Shown here: positions 1 to 8,830 of the stretch, one piece after another
Layout of the letters: each line of letters starts with the position of its first letter
Position numbering within the stretch: position 1 is the stretch's first letter
Source: Bog-473 sp963843365
Lineage (GTDB): Bacteria; Actinomycetota; Acidimicrobiia; Acidimicrobiales; RAAP-2
Length of the DNA: 64,000 bases
Assembly (NCBI GenBank): GCA_963843365.1
Contig: CAWJKG010000003.1
Coordinates: 682,001-746,000, forward strand
Reading direction: 5' to 3'
Position numbers and translations under genes: made by a program
The notes under the pieces: generated by a model
What the model was told of the DNA's origin: nothing
Databases searched by the model: none
The model's input: the letters and a program-made list of their open reading frames with translations, nothing else

Positions 1-3000
1 CGAGGCGCCATAGATGGTCGACGGCGAGGACGCGGTAATCGTGAGCGACGCCTGGCCCACATCAACTGAGCCGCTCACGTAGGTGACGGTGTAGTTGGAG
101 TTGGATGCGCCCGAGCACGACGATGGGTAGCTGCCCACCGGGCTCGATGGCGTGGCCGTTGTCGAGCACGTGGCCTGGGTGGTGAGCGACGAGGCACTGT
201 CGCTGTTCACGAATCCGGTGTACGAGGGAGTGATCGACGGCACCGATCCGCCGTAGGTCATCGCCCCGGAGGAAGCGGTGACTGAAAGGGGTGCTGTCCC
301 GATGTCGACGGCACCATCCACGTAGACAATGCTGTAGTTGGGATCGATCGCCCCGCTACACGACGAGGGGTAGCTGCCCACTGCGCTCAATGGCGTGGCC
401 GTTGTCGAGCACGTGGCCGGCGTGGAGAGCGACGAGGCACTGTCGCCGTTCACGAAACCGTCGTACGAGGGCGTGATCGCCGCCACCGAGCCGCCGTAGG
501 TCATCGACCCGGACGAGGCCGTGACGACCAGCGTGGCCGAGCCCACTACCACCTCTCCGGGCACGTAGCTGATGGTGTAGTTGGGATCGGTCGCGCCCGA
601 GCAGCTGCTCGGGTAGCTGCCGACAGGGCTCGACGATGTGGCCGTTGTCGAGCACGACGGAGCCGTCCCGAGAGACGCCGCGGTGTCACCGTTCACGAAT
701 CCCGAATAGGTCGGGGTGACGCCGGCGGGGGCACTCCCGTAGGTCACCGAAGCCGACGAGGCCGCGACGGTGAGCGGCGCGGGGTCCACCTGGACCGATC
801 CACTCACGTAGCTGAATGAGTAGTCGGGGTCGGCCGCTCCCGTACACGAGCTGGTGTACGTGCCCACGGGGTTCGACGAACTCGTGCCTGCCGAGCAGGT
901 GGCCGGCCTGGTCAATGAACTGGCGGTGTCCCCGTTCACGAATCCCGAATACGACGCGGTGATGGCGGGAGCTGTCCCGCCGTAGGTCATCGAAGCCGAG
1001 GAGGCGGTGACCACGATCTGCGCCGTGCTGACCTGCAGCGTGCCATTGTCATAGGTGATGGTGTAGTTGGGATCGACCCCCCCTGTACACGAGGTGGGGT
1101 AGCTGCCCACCGGGCTCGCCGAACTGGCCGAAGTGGAACACGTCGGCGCCGTGGTGAGCGATGACGCACTGTCGCCGTTGACAAAACCGTCGTAGGACGC
1201 CGTGATGGCCGGTGGGGTGTCGCCGTAGGCCATCGATGGCGACGATGCCGTGACGATCAAAGCGGCCGGGCTCACGGTGACCGAGCCATCGACATAGCTG
1301 ATGTCGTAGTTGGCATCGACTGCACCGTCACAGGCCGTGGCGTAGCTGCCGGCCGCACTGGCCGTGTTCGCGGCCGTCGAACAGACGATCGCCGACCCGA
1401 GGTCGGAGGCGTCGTCACCGTTCAGCAGTCCGGAGATCACGGGCACGATGCTGGGCAGGGTGCCGCCGTACGTCATCGAAGCGGACGAGGCGGTGATTGT
1501 GAGCGGAGCGGGATGCACCGCGATCGCTCCGGCGATATAGGTGATCGAGTAGTTCGCGTCGAAGGCACCTGCGCACGAGGTGGGGTAGCTGCCCACCGGA
1601 CTCGAGCTGTTCGCAGAGGAGGAACAGGCAAGCCCCGAACCGAGCACATCGATGTTGTCACCGTTCTGGAGCCCCGAGATTGTCGGGGTGACGGTCGGCA
1701 CGGCGCCGGCATAGGTCATCGATCCCGAGGACGCCGTGATGCTCAACAGGGCCGGGGTCACCGTAATGGTGCCGGCCACGTAGGTGATCGAGTAGTTGGC
1801 GTCAGCTGCACCCGAACACGACGTCGCATAGGTCCCTACCGGGCTCGAGCTGCTCGCGGTCGTCGTACAGGAGAGCGAGTCGCCGAGCACCGTCGAATCC
1901 TCACTGTTCTGCAGTCCTGAGACCGACGGGGTGACCGAAAGCGGCGCTGCGCCGTAGGTCGACATGCCCGACGAGGCCGTGATCGTGAGGGGCGCCGGAT
2001 CGACCTGGACGCTGCCGTTCGAGTAGCTGATGGTGTAGTTGGGGTCTACCGCTCCCGAACAGCTGGTGGGGTAGCTCCCTACCGGGCTCGAGGAAGCGTC
2101 CGTGGTCGAACAGGTCGGTGGGGTGCTGAGAGACGCCGCGGTGTCCCCGTTCTCGAAGCCCTTGTACAAGGGGGTGACGGCCGGCGGGTCGCTGCCGTAG
2201 GTCGTCGAACTGGAGGACGCCGTGATGACCAGCTGTGCCGCTCCGACCGCCACAGTGCCGCTGGTGTAGGTGATGGAGTAGTTGGAGTCGACGGCTCCCG
2301 AGCACGTGCTTGCATAGTTCCCGACCGAGCTGGAGCTGGTGGCGGCCGTGCCACAAGTCGGGGGCGTGGAGAGCGACGCCCCGCTGTCCCCGTTCACGAA
2401 GCCCGAGTAGGAAGGCGTGATCGTCGGGGCTGTGCCGCCGTAGGTCATGGTGCCCGACGAGGCGGCGATGCTCAACGGGGCCGGTCCCACCGTGATGGTT
2501 CCAATCTGGTAGCTGATCGTGTAGTTCGGATCGGCAGCGCCCGTACACGTGCTCGAGTAACTACCGGCGGGCGTGGCCGCCGTGACCGTCGTGCCGCATG
2601 TCGGTTGCGTGGTCAGCGATGCCGCGGTGTCGCCGTTCACGAAACCGGCGTACGAGGGAGTGATGGCCGGTGCCGCGCCGCCATAGGTGATCGATGCCGA
2701 CAGGGGGGTGACAACGAGGGGCGCCGGGCTCACGGTGAGGCTGGCGCCTCCGCCCGACGAGGTGCTTGCGGCATAGATCGAGTCGCCGCTGTACTTGGCC
2801 TGGAAGACGTAAGGGCCGGGCACCAGGGAAGAGATCGAACACTGGGCCTGCTGGTTGCCCCCCGACACGGTGAGGGACACCGCGGTGCAGCCTGAGACCG
2901 CGTTGGAGCCGTTCAGGAACTCGACCGTGCCACCGCCGTCGCTGGGCGCCACGGTCGCGGTGATCGTGACGCTCTGGCCATAGGCGACCGTCGACGCCGA

Positions 3001-4287
3001 CGCGCTCACCGTGGTCGTGGTCGGCGTTGGGACGGCGGTAGCGATCGCGAAGGAGGTTGCGGCCGTGGAGCCGCCGAACACAGCGGTGACGGGCAGCGAA
3101 AGAACCGGGAAGGAGACGACCGCCGGGGTCTTGTCGTTGGTCGTCCCGCCATTCCCGAGTTGTCCGTAGGCGTTGTAACCCCATGCGTAGAGCTTGCCGT
3201 CCGAGCCGATGGCGTAACTGGAGTTGCTTCCGCCGGCTATCACCACTGGCTGGACTCCCGCGGGAAGCACGATCTGCTGCGGTGTGTGCTGGTCGGTGGT
3301 CGTCCCGTTGCCGACTTGGCCGAAGGTGTTGTTCCCCCAGGCGTAAAGCAATCCGTTGGACCCGAGTGCGAGGCTGTGCATCCCGCCGCCCGCGATGGCG
3401 GCGGCGGTGACGCCTGCTGGCATTGAGACCACTACGGGTGAGCTGGCGTCGGTTGTTCCGCCGTTTCCCAGTTGACCATTCGCGTTGTAGCCCCAGGCGT
3501 AGAGTAGACCGTTGGATCCAATGGCCATCGCGCTGTAGCGCTCTGCCGCGATGGCGGTCACGGTGACTCCCGCCGGGAGTGACACCTTCACCGGGGAGTT
3601 CTCGTCCACGGTTCCCCCGTTTCCGAGAGCGCCGTTGGCGCCATCACCCCAGGTGTAGACGTTGCCGTCCGAACCCAGCGCCATGGAGAAGTAGACGCCG
3701 GCGGCGATCGTGCGCGCGCTGACGCCTGCCGGCAGCGACACCGCAATAGGCACGGGCGTGTTATTGGTCGTTCCGTTGCCGAGCTGGCCGAACTGGTTGT
3801 GGCCCCACGCGTAGACGGTTCCGTTTGACCCGATGGCCAAGCTGTGGTCCATACCGGCAGCGGCCGATATCGGGATGACGCCCGAGGGCAGGGACACTTT
3901 CACGGGGGTCGCTGCCTGGGTGAGGGTGCCGTTGCCGAGCTGCCCGCGGTCGTTATTCCCCCACGCATAGAGATTCCCATCCGAGCCGACCATGAGAGTG
4001 TGGTCGGCGCCCGAGGCGGCCGTGACCGGCGCGACCCCGCTTGGCAGCGTGATCATGAGTGGGGTGGAGGCGTTGGTCGTGTTGCCGTTGCCGAGCTGGT
4101 CGTCGCTGTTGAGGCCCCAGCCGTAGAGCGCCGAGGTACTCGACGCACTGGCGGACGTCGCCGCCGCCACGCCGACGAGAGTGGTGGCCGCCGCCACAAG
4201 GACGGCCATGGTGGCGTTCAGCACCCAGGCTCGTCCAGCGGGACGCCGCATGTGGCTCTTTGTGCGCGGAGACAGGATCGTGGACAT
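1..4287 (-). CDS. Secreted RCC1-repeat / MBG-repeat surface protein, 3' end beyond the window
   Basis: At least 1429 codons, open at the left edge, so the C-terminus is missing. The ATG at 4287 follows a clear GGGAGGAA ribosome site and a strong promoter (4338-4366). The N-terminus has a signal-peptide-like segment (residues about 20-48). Residues about 54-405 carry seven RCC1-type repeats with the WGxNxxGQLGNG core, predicted to form a beta-propeller. Residues about 410-515 are a group-3 bacterial Ig-like domain. From about 517 to the edge there are eleven complete and one partial MBG/YGX-type repeats of about 81 residues, each with TYGG near the start, GFVNGD in the middle, two cysteines and a closing NYTISY-like strand. 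It is presumably exported and displayed as a long fibre; ligand or adhesion function is inferred only from architecture. Confidence 0.85.
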   Translation of the reverse strand, partial: MSTILSPRTKSHMRRPAGRAWVLNATMAVLVAAATTLVGVAAATSASASSTSALYGWGLNSDDQLGNGNTTNASTPLMITLPSGVAPVTAASGADHTLMVGSDGNLYAWGNNDRGQLGNGTLTQAATPVKVSLPSGVIPISAAAGMDHSLAIGSNGTVYAWGHNQFGQLGNGTTNNTPVPIAVSLPAGVSARTIAAGVYFSMALGSDGNVYTWGDGANGALGNGGTVDENSPVKVSLPAGVTVTAIAAERYSAMAIGSNGLLYAWGYNANGQLGNGGTTDASSPVVVSMPAGVTAAAIAGGGMHSLALGSNGLLYAWGNNTFGQVGNGTTTDQHTPQQIVLPAGVQPVVIAGGSNSSYAIGSDGKLYAWGYNAYGQLGNGGTTNDKTPAVVSFPVLSLPVTAVFGGSTAATSFAIATAVPTPTTTTVSASASTVAYGQSVTITATVAPSDGGGTVEFLNGSNAVSGCTAVSLTVSGGNQQAQCSISSLVPGPYVFQAKYSGDSIYAASTSSGGGASLTVSPAPLVVTPLSASITYGGAAPAITPSYAGFVNGDTAASLTTQPTCGTTVTAATPAGSYSSTCTGAADPNYTISYQIGTITVGPAPLSIAASSGTMTYGGTAPTITPSYSGFVNGDSGASLSTPPTCGTAATSSSSVGNYASTCSGAVDSNYSITYTSGTVAVGAAQLVITASSSSTTYGSDPPAVTPLYKGFENGDTAASLSTPPTCSTTDASSSPVGSYPTSCSGAVDPNYTISYSNGSVQVDPAPLTITASSGMSTYGAAPLSVTPSVSGLQNSEDSTVLGDSLSCTTTASSSSPVGTYATSCSGAADANYSITYVAGTITVTPALLSITASSGSMTYAGAVPTVTPTISGLQNGDNIDVLGSGLACSSSANSSSPVGSYPTSCAGAFDANYSITYIAGAIAVHPAPLTITASSASMTYGGTLPSIVPVISGLLNGDDASDLGSAIVCSTAANTASAAGSYATACDGAVDANYDISYVDGSVTVSPAALIVTASSPSMAYGDTPPAITASYDGFVNGDSASSLTTAPTCSTSASSASPVGSYPTSCTGGVDPNYTITYDNGTLQVSTAQIVVTASSASMTYGGTAPAITASYSGFVNGDTASSLTRPATCSAGTSSSNPVGTYTSSCTGAADPDYSFSYVSGSVQVDPAPLTVAASSASVTYGSAPAGVTPTYSGFVNGDTAASLGTAPSCSTTATSSSPVGSYPSSCSGATDPNYTISYVPGEVVVGSATLVVTASSGSMTYGGSVAAITPSYDGFVNGDSASSLSTPATCSTTATPLSAVGSYPSSCSGAIDPNYSIVYVDGAVDIGTAPLSVTASSGAMTYGGSVPSITPSYTGFVNSDSASSLTTQATCSTTATPSSPVGSYPSSCSGASNSNYTVTYVSGSVDVGQASLTITASSPSTIYGAS

Positions 4288-4337
4288 TGCGTTTCCTCCC
4301 GGCGCGGAACGGCTACTCGTTCTCGCGCTTGGGCGGG

Positions 4338-4366
4338 ACCTTATGGAAGGCAACTGGCGTTGTCAA
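4338..4366 (-). promoter_or_regulatory. Sigma-70-type promoter of the RCC1/MBG gene
   Basis: Read on the minus strand this is TTGACA (4366-4361), a 17-nt spacer, then TAAGGT (4343-4338), about 50 nt upstream of the ATG at 4287. Both hexamers and the spacer fit the housekeeping consensus. The -35 lies inside a set of GTTGAC/GTCAAC half-sites: GTTGAC-GA-GTCAAC at 4387-4400 is a perfect short dyad just upstream, a possible operator. Nothing else was recognised in the 306-bp gap 4288-4593. Confidence 0.65.
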
Positions 4367-4593
4367 CGGACGCTGCGGCAACAACGGTTGACGAGTCAAC
4401 GTGTTGCTGAGCGCTCAGCAGATTTCGACTGCCGTTTTGAATTTTCGGCCCAAATCCGCGGCTTCGCGTACCTGGCAGGAAGACGTACGAGGATCCAGTG
4501 CCTGGACCAGAAGTGACCCGTCGCGGATGCAGGACGCGGGCCGTGCTGTGAGCCGTCCTGCAAAACCAGTGCCCAACGCCGCAGAGGGGACCA

Positions 4594-5397
4594 TCATTGC
4601 GACGTTGGAATGCGCCGCAGAGCTGCGTCAACCACCGTCCCTATTGTCTGTGCGGTCGGGGCAACAGCAGCTGCCGGAGGCATCGGCGCCGTTGGATTGG
4701 CCATGTTGGTGTTGAACCACCGGGTCTCGAGGATGTAGCTCCCCGTTACGGCAAAGACCTCTGCCGTCGCAAAGCTTTGTGAGGCCGTTGCACCGTCTTG
4801 TTGCGACGCAACGAGGTTGGATACCGACCCGGGCACGGCGATCGAAGTCCCGTTTCCTCCGCAGGCCGTGGCGGCCGCATCGACCTTCTGGAGCAGGGCG
4901 ATCGCGGCATCGGACGATGTGGCCTTGGCGACTGCTTCGGTGATGCTGTCTTGTGTAAGTGCAATGTCTGCAGGCCCTTGATTTGAATCCATGGAGAACG
5001 TCTCATAGACCACCGGAACGTCAGGAGGTAGAGCGCCAAAGAACTCAGGTGTCCCCGAGGGCGGAGTCAGCTGAGGACCCTTGGTCACGTACCCGACCGG
5101 CATTTCGGTCGTCGTGAGCAAGAGGGGCTCCATGTCCGACGAACCCTGGGTTGGGGTGGCTCCGGGTCCGGCAATGCCCTCACAGGGCTTCGCCACGGTT
5201 GGCGAGCCTGTCGTAGTCGGGAAGTTCGTTGTGGACGTGGAGCGTGTGGCGTTCTGGCCCCTCGCCGCGTTGTGCTGGGTCATTTCGGGATTCGTGGCGC
5301 ACCCGGATGCAAGGACCCCCACGAAGGCCACCACGAGCACCGGGATCCGCCAGCTGGGCGACCTCGCTGTCGACAAATGCGGGATCTCCTGTCTCAT
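4594..5397 (-). CDS. Putative lipoprotein, PknH-sensor-like
   Basis: 267 residues from the ATG at 5397, chosen because the hydrophobic signal (IPVLVVAFVGVLASGC) then sits near the N-terminus and ends in a lipobox LASGC. Lipid attachment to the outer face of the membrane is therefore expected. After a Thr/Ser-rich linker the domain contains two further cysteines (KPCEG and ATACGG) and a closing EVFAVTGSY strand, an arrangement faintly like the extracellular sensor domain of mycobacterial PknH and related lipoproteins. That similarity is weak and function is unknown. A longer reading from 5502 would pass through a C9G8 tract and is less likely to be the start. It has no close same-strand partner. 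Confidence 0.6.
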   Translation of the reverse strand: MRQEIPHLSTARSPSWRIPVLVVAFVGVLASGCATNPEMTQHNAARGQNATRSTSTTNFPTTTGSPTVAKPCEGIAGPGATPTQGSSDMEPLLLTTTEMPVGYVTKGPQLTPPSGTPEFFGALPPDVPVVYETFSMDSNQGPADIALTQDSITEAVAKATSSDAAIALLQKVDAAATACGGNGTSIAVPGSVSNLVASQQDGATASQSFATAEVFAVTGSYILETRWFNTNMANPTAPMPPAAAVAPTAQTIGTVVDAALRRIPTSQ

Positions 5398-5420
5398 CCT
5401 GAGCGAAGTGTGGCACCAGG

Positions 5421-5437
5421 CCCCCCCCCGGGGGGGG
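5421..5437. repeat. C9G8 homopolymer palindrome
   Basis: Nine C followed by eight G on the plus strand, 24 nt upstream of the lipoprotein ATG on the minus strand. It would fold into a very stable hairpin in the leader of that gene, and it is a mutable tract because both halves are homopolymers. Confidence 0.7.
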
Positions 5438-5613
5438 CTGCAATCGCTCGGGGTGCCCCGGTAGGCGGTTCGGGAATGCACCGGCTCCGTTTCGGTTCGC
5501 AATGAACGCCCGACTCGCGGCTCCGCCGATAGGGTGAGGGTCTGTCACCTGAATCATCCCAAGGGCGTACGAAGTCCTCTGGCCTTTCTGCCGGCGATCG
5601 ATAGGTTTGAGAA

Positions 5614-6894
5614 GTGGCCCCCAGCCGCCAATCTGCCGACGATATGTCCGATTTCGACGCATCACCCGATCGAGCCACCCCTCCTCGGGACTCGGAAACA
5701 CCAGAAGGGGCTGTGGCCCCGGCACCGAGACGGCGACGGAGGCTCACTCGCCGCGGCAGACTCGTGCGCGCGGCCATCGTGATTCCGCTCGTCGTCGTGC
5801 TGGTATGGGCGACCGTCTCGTACACGGTCTGGATGCTGCGGCCCACGAGCCTCTCATGGAGCGTGAACAGCGTTGAATGGGTGCGCTACGAGGTGCCCTT
5901 CGGCATCGGCAATTGGGCCGCCGACCACGTCGAGCAGCTCTACTACAGCAGCCAAGCACCAAAGAAGGGTGGGCCGCAGTTGAAGAGCCTGCCGAAGGTG
6001 GGGGTGCGGCATCCCACCACCCCGACGACGGCCGCGCCGGCTCCATGGCCGCCGGCGATCACCCCCGTCTTCTCCGATCCGCTTCCTGGCGAAGGGGTCT
6101 GGCAGCCGACCGGGCCATCGGTCAATGGTGGTCCGCCCATCCTGGTCACGACCTATCGGCCCGACCCCACCTATCCACAGATCGTGGCGTACGTGGCCTG
6201 GTTTGACCACACACGGACTGAGCTCGGCTATTACCCGGGCCGCTATGAACCGCCGAACGCGGCGGTACGTGGACCCGCGATGGTTCCTTACGACCAGCGT
6301 TCTCGATTGCTCGCGACCTTCAACGGCGGGTTCACCTACGTCGATGGCGACAATGGCTCTGCGGACAACGGCCAAACGAACGAGCCGCTGAAGGACGGCA
6401 ACGCGACGCTCATCGGCTATACGGATGGTCGCGTGGACATCGTGAACTGGAGCGGCGGTCCCAACCCCGGACCCGGCGTCGCCTGGGCCCGGCAGAGCTT
6501 GGCTCCGATCGTGTGGGACAGCCAGCTGAATCCCACGTTGAACACCGACCCGAACAGTCCGCAGTGGGGGTACACACTTGGGGGGGTCACCCGTGTCTGG
6601 CGCACCGGAGTCGGTATCGACGCTCGAGGCAATCTCATCTACGTCGCTGCCGACTACCAGACCGTCGTGAGCATCGCACAGATCCTTCAGCACGCGGGAG
6701 CTGTGCGGGCGATGGAGTTCGACATCAACCCGGAATGGCACTCGCTCAACACCTACAATCCTCCGGGTCTCAACCCGACGATGGTTGGGCCCAACCCGAA
6801 TCAGTCAGTCGATCGCTACCTCGTCCCCGACGACCGTGACTTCTTTGCCGTCTACAAGCCGGTGCCCGGTCCGGTGACCGTCCCTTTCGGCTAG
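5614..6894 (+). CDS. Membrane-anchored phosphodiester-glycosidase-like (NAGPA family) protein
   Basis: 426 residues from a GTG at 5614; ATG 5644 (ten codons later) is the alternative start. A basic cytoplasmic N-terminus (RRRRRLTRRGR) precedes one membrane segment at about residues 52-72, giving a type II topology with the bulk outside. A Pro/Thr-rich linker at about 125-150 leads to a C-terminal domain with the LLATFNGGF core and the GNLIYVAADYQTVVSIAQIL ... AVRAMEFDINPEW sequence, which resemble the phosphodiester glycosidase family (PF09992). Members cleave sugar-phosphodiester bonds; the substrate here is unknown. Third-position GC is lower than in genes beyond 15 kb. Confidence 0.6.
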   Translation: MAPSRQSADDMSDFDASPDRATPPRDSETPEGAVAPAPRRRRRLTRRGRLVRAAIVIPLVVVLVWATVSYTVWMLRPTSLSWSVNSVEWVRYEVPFGIGNWAADHVEQLYYSSQAPKKGGPQLKSLPKVGVRHPTTPTTAAPAPWPPAITPVFSDPLPGEGVWQPTGPSVNGGPPILVTTYRPDPTYPQIVAYVAWFDHTRTELGYYPGRYEPPNAAVRGPAMVPYDQRSRLLATFNGGFTYVDGDNGSADNGQTNEPLKDGNATLIGYTDGRVDIVNWSGGPNPGPGVAWARQSLAPIVWDSQLNPTLNTDPNSPQWGYTLGGVTRVWRTGVGIDARGNLIYVAADYQTVVSIAQILQHAGAVRAMEFDINPEWHSLNTYNPPGLNPTMVGPNPNQSVDRYLVPDDRDFFAVYKPVPGPVTVPFG

Positions 6895-7032
6895 ACGACA
6901 GCGTCGCCCTTGGGAGCCTCCCTGCGTCGGGGGGACACGCATCCTCTCCAGTCCAGTCCTCGTTTCGGCTATGGCCGTCGTGCCGTGTGTCACTCCTAAT
7001 TCGGCTGCCGCAGCCACTAACATCGGCGCTTC

Positions 7033-8190
7033 ATGGTCGCTGATCCATCCGCTGGCGTGCGCACCCCGAGCAGGGGATTCGGGTGGCAGCTGGCGAAGGA
7101 AATAATTGGCGTCATCCGTGCCCGTAGTGGACGTTCCGCGGACAGGCGACACAACGAACTGCGATTCGGGCCAGCGCCGCCGATGACAAATGGTGCATCT
7201 GTGACGCACCGTTCCTCACTGAGAGATTCCCTCCGCCGTACTGAAAGAGTCGTTGCCACGGTGCTTCCGTTGCTCTTGCGCGATTTTCGGGCGTATCCGG
7301 TGTACAAGCGAGGTTGGTCATTGTATGCAGATGATCAGTCCCGGAAGCTCTATGTCCGACTGCTTGTGCTGCGCTTGCTCGGGCCCGAAGGGGTCAGCCT
7401 GCCTCTCGACAGAGACGCATTCTGGAGGAACTACGACCTTGCAGCGTCTCAAGTGCCCGTCGCGCCTGGACGGCTGGGGGGTATGGGGTTCATGGTCCCG
7501 ATCTACGACCTGCGACCCTTTGGATTCGACATACGCGCCCGCTGCCGGGGCGGCGGCATCCTGGCGCACTGTCTCTTGAAGCAGTACGAACTCCATCGCG
7601 ACCGCGTGGAGGTCTCGGTCGGCGAAGGTGACATCGTCATCGACGGCGGTGCGGCGTGGGGCGACACCGCCTTGATCTTCTCGGCACAGGTAGGCCCCAC
7701 GGGCAGGGTCGTCTCCCTCGAATGCGTCGACGAGGTTTTGGAGCTTTTCCGCGAGAACATGAGCCTGAACGCGGCTCTGGCGGGCCGTATTCAACTCGTG
7801 AACGCAGCCCTATGGGACGTCTCGAACGAGACGGTCGCTTTTGCCGACAACGGCCCCGGGAGTCGCGTGGTGACGGCCGAGGCGAGTGATGCGCAAGAAC
7901 TCTCCGAACACCCCACGATCTCCATTGATGATCTTGTGCGCGACCTGGCACTCCCGCGGGTTGATTTCATCAAAATGGACATCGAAGGCTCCGAACTCGC
8001 TGCACTCCGCGGCGCTGTCACGACGCTCTCGACGTTCCGACCGAAGCTCGCGCTCTCTGCATATCACCGACCTCTGGACATAATCGATCTCGCGACCTAC
8101 CTCTCGGGTCTGAACCTGGGTTATAGGTTCTATCTCGATCACTTCACGGACCATCTCGAGGAGACAGTCCTCTTCGCGGCTGCCGGATGA
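7033..8190 (+). CDS. FkbM-family SAM-dependent methyltransferase
   Basis: 385 residues as drawn. The Rossmann core contains VIDGGAAWGDTALIFS (SAM loop), VVSLECVDEVLELFRENMSLN and the family hallmark VDFIKMDIEGSEL near the C-terminus. FkbM-type enzymes usually O-methylate sugars or polyketide and glycolipid hydroxyls. No ribosome site precedes ATG 7033, but TAACAT lies 9 nt upstream and could be a -10 for a nearly leaderless transcript; ATG 7183 is an alternative giving 335 residues. The gene is about 60% GC in sampled lines, clearly below the 70% range further right, which may reflect transfer. No substrate gene is adjacent. Confidence 0.8.
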   Translation: MVADPSAGVRTPSRGFGWQLAKEIIGVIRARSGRSADRRHNELRFGPAPPMTNGASVTHRSSLRDSLRRTERVVATVLPLLLRDFRAYPVYKRGWSLYADDQSRKLYVRLLVLRLLGPEGVSLPLDRDAFWRNYDLAASQVPVAPGRLGGMGFMVPIYDLRPFGFDIRARCRGGGILAHCLLKQYELHRDRVEVSVGEGDIVIDGGAAWGDTALIFSAQVGPTGRVVSLECVDEVLELFRENMSLNAALAGRIQLVNAALWDVSNETVAFADNGPGSRVVTAEASDAQELSEHPTISIDDLVRDLALPRVDFIKMDIEGSELAALRGAVTTLSTFRPKLALSAYHRPLDIIDLATYLSGLNLGYRFYLDHFTDHLEETVLFAAAG

Positions 8191-8214
8191 TGGAGCGGTT
8201 CGCCGTGAAGTGGA

Positions 8215-8424
8215 CTATTTCTCCACAAGCTCCAGCGGCGACTGCTGGTCACCCGTCAGGCGTGCGCCTGCCCACATGAGGAGTGAGCCCAGCCGCTGGC
8301 GGGAACGAGTGAACGGCGGCACATGGGCAGCCTGTCGCACTGACGGATGACCTCGGGTCTGATGCGCACTGAGGAGATCGTGATGTCTCGCCCGGGCGAG
8401 GGCGCGTAGGAGTTCGGGGTGCAT
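8215..8424 (-). CDS. Small conserved-type basic protein (69 aa)
   Basis: 69 residues, preceded by AGGAG at a good distance from ATG 8424. It begins MHPELLRALARARHHDLL and has a weakly hydrophobic stretch RLGSLLMWAGARL at about residues 44-56. Short proteins with a similar start (helical HPEL..ALAxARxxDLL, then a LGxLLxxAGxRL segment) occur singly in many actinobacteria, but I cannot assign a function. The stop lies 24 bp from that of the convergent FkbM gene. Confidence 0.55.
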   Translation of the reverse strand: MHPELLRALARARHHDLLSAHQTRGHPSVRQAAHVPPFTRSRQRLGSLLMWAGARLTGDQQSPLELVEK

Positions 8425-8543
8425 CGGTGCTCCTGGAGGGAGAAAGACGAAGGTAGGACGGGAGGTGTCAGAGGGCGCGGGCGTGCCGCGTCATTGACTC
8501 GGAGGAGCGCCGCTGGCGCCCCGCTCTCGAGCTCGATGCTGGC

Positions 8544-8621
8544 TTAGCCCAGCAGAGCGCGACGATCCGCGGCGGCGTCGGCGCACTGCTTCAGCATCTG
8601 ACGGCTCGGATGGATCTTCAT
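8544..8621 (-). CDS. Putative 25-residue microprotein
   Basis: A short frame opens with ATG 8621 and closes with TAA, immediately after an unusually strong ribosome site (GAGGAGGTG, 3 nt before the ATG). The product (MKIHPSRQMLKQCADAAADR then RALLG) is hydrophilic, probably one helix, with a single cysteine at residue 13. It lies 119 bp upstream of the 69-residue gene on the same strand and could be a leader peptide for it or an independent microprotein. Evidence is the ribosome site and clean frame only. Confidence 0.4.
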   Translation of the reverse strand: MKIHPSRQMLKQCADAAADRRALLG

Positions 8622-8830
8622 GTGCACCTCCTCAGTGCTCGCGTTGGAATCGCCATGAAAACATACTGGCGACGAAATGACGAGACATTCGGACAAGAAC
8701 GCAATGAACACGCGTCACTACTGGTTGTGTGAGCGAGAACCCGCAAACCGGTGACGAGTGAGACTGCCTGTGCTCGCAGGAACGGGAGGCACCCCTGATG
8801 CTGAATCCCGTGCACCGTCGACTGGGTCGA

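Noticed and set aside
1..2740. The regular 240-246 bp periodicity as a CRISPR or satellite array
   Set aside because: The period equals the MBG protein repeat, stays in frame for eleven units and varies mainly at the codon level.
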